Assembly (NCBI GenBank): GCA_023078555.1
Contig: CM041201.1
Span: 7,943,172-8,007,171 of the forward strand
DNA: 64,000 nucleotides
From: Ulva prolifera
Taxonomy: Eukaryota > Chlorophyta > Ulvophyceae > Ulvales > Ulvaceae
Direction: 5' to 3'
Below are positions 57,350 through 64,000 of the stretch, piece after piece. Position numbers and translations under genes: made by a program. Every line of letters starts with the position of its first letter. Position 1 is the first letter of the stretch. A model generated the notes under the pieces. It searched no databases, was not told the origin of the DNA, and saw nothing but the letters and a program-made list of their open reading frames with translations.

Positions 57350-60222
57350 ATGGCAGATGAGAGTGACCAGCTTGCGGCATTTCTGAAGCCTGATGAGGAT
57401 GCACAGGCGCTCATCACTCGGCTTTTATCTTATGACTTGAGATCAGGTATCCCACATCATCAAACGGTATCCATATCTGCCAACACTCGATTCAGCTGGT
57501 CACGATATCACTCTTGCCTCGGCCTGTGCAGGCATTGCCGTGCTGGATGCGGTGGCAGCATTCCGAAAGGGCGCAGCAATTGAAATCGACGCCGCGACAC
57601 AGGCAGGCAAGACCACACTCTGCATGGAGGCTGCTGTCCGCTTCATCCTGCCCGCTTCCTGGCAAGGGACTCACATTGGCGGCCTCGAGGGTGCAAACAC
57701 CAACTCCTGCCCTGCATACCCCGTCTACCTCTGCCATTTGCTCAACAGGCTGCGGCCACCCAATCACCACACCACATGAGCTAGATTGGGCATGCAGGTC
57801 GCGTCATCTTCGTGGATGCAGACTTCAAGTTCGACTTGATCAACTTCCTCGCGATTTGCCAGGGCTACCTTCGGAGCATCCTCCCCCAAGCCCAGCATGG
57901 TGCGAACGCACCGGTGCCTGCACATAGATCACTGGCCCAACGGCAAGCGGTTCAATCGCAACGTCCGCACCAGCACCTGACACGGCATCATGTCCGACAC
58001 TGTTGCTGAGACGCCAGCCCGAGGCCAGGCACGGCTCTGCGTGGCGTTGTGCATGCATTCGTGCATGCATGCGTGGCGTTGCCAAGCCGCCTGGCCAACC
58101 ACTGTAAACTTGATTCACAGTTCTGCAGCGCTCCGGCCGCACCGACCCACCCGCAAACACCATTCAGGCACTCTCGCGATGGGACACTCATTGGCAGGGC
58201 CGTTGTTGGGCCATGGGCGTGCCGGTATGGCCCTCAGCCTGAGGCCTGTGCTATGCAGGGTGGGTGCAGCCGACGTCCGCCTTGATGGGCACAGCCCTGG
58301 CGCGCTTGTCCGTGGTACGCCCCGTGCCACTGTTCCTTGTTTCCACCGTCCGCCCCTCCCCAGTCCCCTCTGCCGCCCCGCAAGCAGGTTGCCGCGCCAG
58401 TCGTGCACATGTATCCTATGGTCACTCGAACGCTGGCCTGGGGAGCGTGATCGATCCAGACAGGCACCGGCTGCTGTCTGTTTTGCCGTTTGATTCGTGA
58501 GGTGTAGGGGGCTACGTCTAAGCAGCGCATGCTGCCCCGACCTGATGCTGTCTGTGCGTGACAGAGCTGCACAGCGGCCATGGCCTGGTCCTGCACCCTC
58601 TGTCTAGGTTGTTCTTGACGGCATCAATCGGCACAGTGCCCGGTGACCGTCCGCGTCTTCGGGCAATCGGCCGTGCAGCCGCAAACGCTCACCAGGCGCC
58701 TGGTGTTGCGCATCCTTTGTGCAAGCTGCGGCCGCCCTCGCGTTGCGGGCGCGTGCCCAAAGCGCCAACGCAAAGGCGGCGCCGCGCATGCGAGAATGTT
58801 CGGCACGCACTGCCACGGCGCGTCAGGGCGTCACCTCCCGTTGGCTGCAGGCGACGGTCAGCAGCAGCAACGACCTCGTCGAGGGCCTGGAGGGCTTTGC
58901 GGCGGCGAGGCAGCGAGAGGTGCGCCGCGCCCACACCCATGCCCCCCTCTCCCAGAGCTGGCACCGCCGGCACCCCTGCTGTGCGACATCCCTGGCATTG
59001 ATACCTACCGGGCATGACACACGCGCCTCGCTGCGTTCATTCTGCACCTGTCGACTCGTCTGTCAGTTGTAGACTCCCACATGAAACCCGGTATTTGAGA
59101 GCTGGCGAGAAGCACCACAAACAGGCCTCGCTGCGTTCAGTCTGTGCTTGTATGCTCTTCTGCAAGCTGTAGTCTACAGCCCGGCAAGCGCGCAGCGGTG
59201 CAGGCTGGCGCCGGAGAGGCCCCCCTGCTGGTCGTCCTCGACAGCGCGACCGCGTTCCACGCCGCCGACCGCGCCGGCGGCCTCGACCCGCTGCTGTACC
59301 CCGCCGCCGCCGCGCCGCCGCCGCCGCTGACGCTCGTCGCGGCGCACGGGCGCATGGCGGCCGCGGTGAACGCGCTGTGCGCGGCGGGTGCCGTCGTCAT
59401 GGCCACGGCGGCGGCCGCGGTGCGGCTCGAGGAGGCCGGCCTGGAGTGCAAGGCCGCGCTGCCGCCCGCCTGGGAGGTGCGCTGCGTGTATGGGTGAGCA
59501 AACGTGTGTGTTGGGTATGGAGCAGTGCGCCTGGTGCCGCGGTGTGCCGGTGCCCGCCGGGCCTGCGTGTTAGCACCTGGCCACACCCGCGGGATCCGCA
59601 CCAGAGCCACACCAAAGTTCTCCGGGCCACGCTGTGGGCGTGGTTCATAGCAGCTGTCGCACATCAGCCGATGCAGCCGGCTGGTGGGCCTCCTGCACGA
59701 CCGCCCCTCCCCCAACGGCACCGTGGTGCGACTGCGGGCGGGGGCAGCTGCAAGAGCTGTGGGGCCGCGATTGCGGGCTCCGCGTGTGCGGGTCGCCAGT
59801 GTGCCAGCCGCTGCATCACCATGCCATGGAACGGCCGCCTGCGTAGCCCAGGTGGCAGGCGCACGCTGTGCCCGTCCTCGTCCGGGCAGCCCTATTTCTG
59901 CGTAGCCGCCTGCGCACGTGCGCTCTGGATCGTCGGGCACCCATGCCGCGCATGCATGCCATGCGTGTGTGGCGCGCTTGTGCACCCTCCGCATCCACCT
60001 CGCTGCAGCGCCGTGTGTCTTATCGTCTCTCACCGGTGGGGGGCCGGGCGGCGGTGAGAGTGGCTGGGCGTGCAGGAGGTTGTGACGGGGCGGCTCGCGC
60101 TGCACCGCCAGTTCGGCGAGGCGGGGCCACTGCATGCGCAGCAGATCGCGCGGTGGCTGCTGCCGCCGCAGAGCGCGCACTACGTCGTCCGCGCCGACGG
60201 CGCCTGGGAGGCCTTCAGCTAA
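57350..60222 (+). CDS. XRCC2: XRCC2-like RAD51 paralogue
   Basis: XRCC2 acts with RAD51D in homologous recombination. Clear exons: 57350-57446, 57532-57690, 57798-57899, one ending at 59476, and a last exon about 60081-60222; middle exons (around 58259-58330, 58835-58920, 59655-59760) are less certain. The P-loop strand AIEIDAATQAGKTTL with AAVRFILPASW matches XRCC2's P-loop and ARCILP helix. VIFVDADFKFDLINFL matches the next strand; LLVVLDSATAFHAADRA is Walker B. ALPPAWE and the C-terminus EVVTGRLALHRQ...ARWLLPP also fit. Walker A reads AATQAGKT: the first Gly is Ala53 while Gly58-Lys59-Thr60 remain. GC-rich exons and long Ala stretches inflate the length. Confidence 0.65.
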
Positions 60223-62040
60223 ACGAGCCGCTTTAAGTGCCTGGATGGGGCGGGGCCGTCGCATCTCAAATGAGCTCGGATGCCAGACGCGGCGTGGCAG
60301 TGGGAATGTGCACACCAGAGATGTGCTCATTCCCAGTGCACACGAGAGATGGACGGCGCGTTGCATGAGACGGGGCCGTGTGCGTCCAGGCGCAGGATGC
60401 TGTCGGCCCGGACCGATTGACAACGAGGGCAAAGGACACAGCGGCAAAGAGGCAAGAGACATGCAAGTCTGTATAATCGAAACCCCTGGGTGTGCATCCC
60501 CTGCCGAGCGGTGCAAGGCTCGCAGCCGCACACCATACCAAGCAGTGCATGCGTGCCAGCCGGTTTGGCATGCTGTAGTGGTGCTTCAGGCAAAGCCGTG
60601 CCCTGGGGGGTTTCTTGGCCGACGGTCGCAGTCAGCGGCCGGTCTGGATCACTGGACGGAGAAGGTCGGTTGTTTCCAGGATCCGCTTGAGCCGCAGAGC
60701 ACGCGGCATGGCGTTGGCTCATGCTCGTCCCAGCACCGATCAGCTCGGTGGCATTGGCTAAGGTTCTCTGCAGCTGCCGGCAGGGCTGCGGGGTGAGGGG
60801 GGCGGGGTGGCGTAAGGGTGCAGGGGCGGTCATCTTGCGCGCTGGGGCTGCTCTGTCGGCCGTGTGCTGGCTGCTCCCCGCAGCTGCTGCCACACTGAAG
60901 GGGCGCGTGGGCTGGCCACCTGTGCAGCAGGCTTATGGGTGGGGTTCTTTCGCCGTTCGTGATCTTATCGTTGTGTTTGTTTGTGAAGCATCGAGGAGCC
61001 AGATCACTCACACGGCCCCTCTGTCCTGGGAAGGAATACTCTGTGCTGTATACCGTGGACGGTGTGGTCTGTGCGGTGTGCTGTTCGGGAAAGGCTGTCA
61101 AGCGTGTGCGGCGTAAAGCTTGGCGTGGACTTGATTGCCATGATGCTGTGCAGACCGGCGTTGACGTCCATGGGGCTGTGATGAGGGATCTGCATGCCCA
61201 ATGCTGGTTGATCCTGACACAACAGGACGGTTGTCAAACTTCTTCCGTCTGACTGTGCGGCCGTGTGTAAGTGAGTGTAGCATGTTCGTAAGCCACAGCC
61301 GTTCACTGCATTCAGCGAGCAGACAGGTGGCACAGAGTGCTGGTTTCCCTGCTGGACATACGTGCTGCGGTGTAGTGCACGTGCCTTGCCTCCAGCAACT
61401 CACCATGGACAACAAACATGCCTCAACCCTTTTGAGTTGCCTAAATAACGTGCCTAACAAATGATGTTGTGTTTTAGCCAGAATCCTGATATGGTTGCTA
61501 CACTGCAATAGATATGGCTGCTACTCTGCCACAACATGTGCACACTGTGTATCAGCCCTTAGTATGCACGCATTGCAGGTGCTGATCATGCATCACAGGC
61601 GACGCATAAGATGGCTCCTGCCAGTGGGGTGAAGGATCTCAGGCCGGCGCACTGTCCTTGCCGAGCAAGACAAAGAACACTCGCCATGTATCATGTTGCC
61701 GTACAGGCTAACCCTCCGGCTGCTCTTGTAGACACCGTTGTTGCCCTTCCCTCTACGTGTTCCATGACTCCTTGGAGGACGGGCATCGATGCGCCATGAT
61801 GCATCTTCCACTGATTACTCTCCACATGCCCCGATGAGTGAGGTGCTGTCGCGCCTGCAATCAAGACTGCGTTGACGCGAGACCAACAGAGGGCGTGCCG
61901 AAACGCTGCGAACGGAGCTGCGCGTGTGAAGCAGGCATCGTTCTGGCCAGCCACCTGCCATATTGAGCTAGTGCATCAGTATCAAGAGGTGCACATGCGT
62001 GTGATCGGTCCCTAGAGAGTCGCACAGAAGGTGTTCAACA
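60223..62040. other. 1.8-kb spacer without assignable gene
   Basis: Between XRCC2 and the GCK-III kinase, both plus strand. Small frames with no resemblance to known families. Confidence 0.4.
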
Positions 62041-63828
62041 ATGGGCATCACCGATCCGCTAGCTGAGGCCATCACCGCCCATGGGCACTTTGAAGCAGGA
62101 GCATTAATTGGAAAGGGGTCATACGGCTCTGTCTACGAAGGGTACGTGTGCCCTGGCTCCCGCTGGTGTTGACTGTGACCCGAGCTGGCCTTCCACCTGC
62201 CCACATCCACAACCTGATCCCACGGTTGCAGCAGAAACAACAAGGACGGATCCAAGGTTGCTCTCAAAGTCATCGACCTCGACGAGCTGTGCGACTCCAC
62301 CACCACCACCACCTGAGCTGCAGTCTGCAGCACTTCATGCCTGCAGCACTCAAATCCAATCTTACTGTACTCACGCCCGCTCCCTCTGCAGTGAAGATGA
62401 CATCAGCGACGTCATTCAAGAGATCACAGCCCTCGCCAACTGCAACTGCCCGCAGATCACCAAATACTTCGACTCCATGCTGCTCCCCGACTCGTCCAAG
62501 CTGGTCATCGCGATGGAGCTGATGTCCTGCTCGGGCTCCGACCTGGTGCTGCCCCTTCCCTACTCCACCACTTCATGCCTGCAAGGCCCACGCTGCCACG
62601 TTCCCCACACCTCCTCCGACTCATTGCACGCAGCTCACGCCGTTTTGACCACATGCTGTGCACTGACCCACACTCGTTCATGCCCCTCATCCCCAGCAGA
62701 CATGTCGTGGGTGCATAAATTCACCTCCCGGAACCACTGCGCTGCACGCATGGCCTCCCAGCCTGCCCCAGGTCATAGGCTTTGGTGCTCATGCAATGCA
62801 ATGACCAGGAATCCTCTCAAGCTGCAGCTCCTGCACTTGATTCACCTGCACGCTACCCGCCACACAGATGCACCACGCTCGGCCACCACGCCACCACCCA
62901 CCCGCACGCATATGCATGCAGCTCGAGATCGCGCCGTGGCCAGAGGTGGGAATTGCGTACACGATGCGCCAGATGCTGCTCGCGCTCGACTACCTGCACC
63001 GGCAGAACCGCATGCACCGCGACATCAAGGCCGCCAACGTGCTGCTGTCCGCCGGCGGCGTCGTCAAGGTCGCGGACTTCGGCGTCAGCGGCCAGCTCAC
63101 CGCGACGCTCGGCTACAAGCGCCGCACGTTCGTCGGCACGCCGTACTGGATGGCGCCGGAGGCGATCGAGTCGTCGGAGGAGGGCTACACCTGCTCTGCC
63201 GACATCTGGTCCCTCGGTGCGGTTTATTTAAAAAGAAAAATTGTTTCGGCGCCAAGGCGCTCTGGTGCTGCAGTGCGGGCGAGACGGTGGGGTCTCTCGG
63301 CTGTAGGGCTTGCGTTGCCTCGTGCGATGGGCGGGGGCACGAGGGCGGGTGTTATTAGGGGCTTCCCGCTGCGCTGCGTGATGTGCATCTGATGCTTGCT
63401 TGTCCGATCAATCCTGCAGGCATCGTTCGCACACGTGGTCGCGTCGATCCTTTCCACGCGGCCATGGGTGACACTGAGCCGGTTTCGGCCCATGCACCTT
63501 GGCGGCCATGAGCCGCGCGGGCAAGGCTCATGGACACGCGTAGACCCGTCGGCGACGGCCAGGGCGAGGGTACCCGTGCCAAACCGACTCCGAGACAGGC
63601 GCGCTGCACTGTGCAGGCATCACGGCGATCGAGATGGCGCAGCAGCGGCCGCCGCACTCCGACCTGCACCCCATGCGCGTGCTGTTCGTCATCCCGAAGG
63701 CCGAGCAGCCGCGCCTGGCCGGCGGGCAGTGGAGTGCGGAGTTCAAGGACTTTGTGGCGCTGTGCACTGCGATGGACCCCCTGCAGCGGCCCTCGGCCTC
63801 CGCCCTGCTCGGCCACCCCTTCCTGCAG
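62041..63828 (+). CDS. germinal-centre-kinase III (STE20/MST-type) Ser/Thr kinase, 3' partial
   Basis: Exons 62041-62141, 62235-62288, 62392-62545, 62922-63216, 63617-63828; all phases fit; the gene continues past the window after HPFLQ. The kinase domain starts almost at the N-terminus: IGKGSYGSVYEG glycine loop, VALKVIDLDEL with Lys45, then DISDVIQEITAL-NCNCPQITKY as in MST3/MST4/STK25. It continues with MHRDIKAANVLL (His135-Arg-Asp), ADFGVSGQLT, TFVGTPYWMAPEAI, ADIWSLG|GITAIEMA and HPMRVLFVIPK. All catalytic residues are intact. GCK-III kinases work in STRIPAK and Hippo/SIN-like signalling, Golgi polarity and cytokinesis. The fourth intron (63217-63616) begins with an AT-rich stretch unlike its surroundings. 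Confidence 0.9.
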
Positions 63829-64000
63829 GTGCCTCTCCACACGGCTCTCCCTCCGTCGAACATACAACCTGCTTGTTTGTTCGTTGTCAGTGCAAGCTGC
63901 GTGTTTGCGTGTTGTGTGTGCGGCCTACTTGTCTGAATGTTGTACACCACGCCTGCTCTGCTTTGTGTGCGCACGTCCTGATTGTCTGTATCTGGTGCAT
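63829..64000 (+). other. GCK-III kinase intron reaching the window edge
   Basis: Begins with donor GTGCCT after the exon end at 63828; no further exon is visible before the end of the window. Confidence 0.6.

Noticed and set aside
59137..60531. 464-codon minus-strand open frame
   Set aside because: Antisense to GC-rich XRCC2 exons; a typical shadow frame of high-GC coding sequence.
62108..63358. Single 416-codon kinase-like open frame
   Set aside because: Reads through three introns; splice sites with consistent phase give the GCK-III kinase in shorter exons.

Overview
This is nuclear DNA from an intron-rich, GC-rich eukaryote, most likely a green alga. The genes are split into many short exons with GT-AG introns, and every recognisable product is eukaryotic or organellar. 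Green-lineage clues are an aurora-like kinase of the algal CALK type, a plant-type MED25, a bacterial-type topoisomerase I with a transit-like N-terminus, and TGTAA motifs (the chlorophyte polyadenylation signal) after several stops. A centrin-binding-type W-repeat protein suggests a flagellated cell. The species is not identified. Exons were assembled by hand from splice sites, reading phase and family similarity; no search was run.

Layout. (1) 1-7.8 kb: topoisomerase I (+, 9 exons) flanked by two copies of a diverged 125-bp sequence; one intron holds a SINE-like insertion and a 47-bp tandem repeat. (2) 7.8-12.4 kb: single-pass membrane pseudokinase (-). (3) 12.4-16.6 kb: no assignable gene. 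(4) 16.6-18.1 kb: short-chain dehydrogenase (-). (5) 18.7-28.8 kb: RNA polymerase III second-largest subunit RPC2 (-, 14 exons, complete). (6) 29.6-37.3 kb: CCDC191/SFI1-like coiled-coil protein (-). (7) 38.0-41.0 kb: broken DoxX-like copies, a second SINE-like insertion, then an intact DoxX-like gene (+). (8) 41.8-43.5 kb: PRC1-like RING protein (-). (9) 45.9-48.5 kb: CDT1-like licensing factor (+). (10) 48.8-51.5 kb: MED25 (-). (11) 52.1-53.9 kb: aurora/CALK-like kinase (-). (12) 55-57 kb: traces of a WD40 gene (-). (13) 57.4-60.2 kb: XRCC2 (+). (14) 62.0 kb to the edge: germinal-centre-kinase III (+, 3' end outside).

These are independent housekeeping and regulatory genes (replication, recombination, transcription, cell cycle, signalling), not an operon or pathway cluster. 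A shared theme is loss of normally invariant residues: RPC2 lacks all four zinc-ribbon cysteines, the topoisomerase has an altered TOPRIM metal site, the dehydrogenase has Phe for the catalytic Tyr, the receptor kinase lacks its catalytic Lys/Asp residues, and XRCC2 has a degenerate Walker A. The clearest candidate novelties are the short SINE-like family with target-site duplications and the zinc-ribbon-less RPC2.
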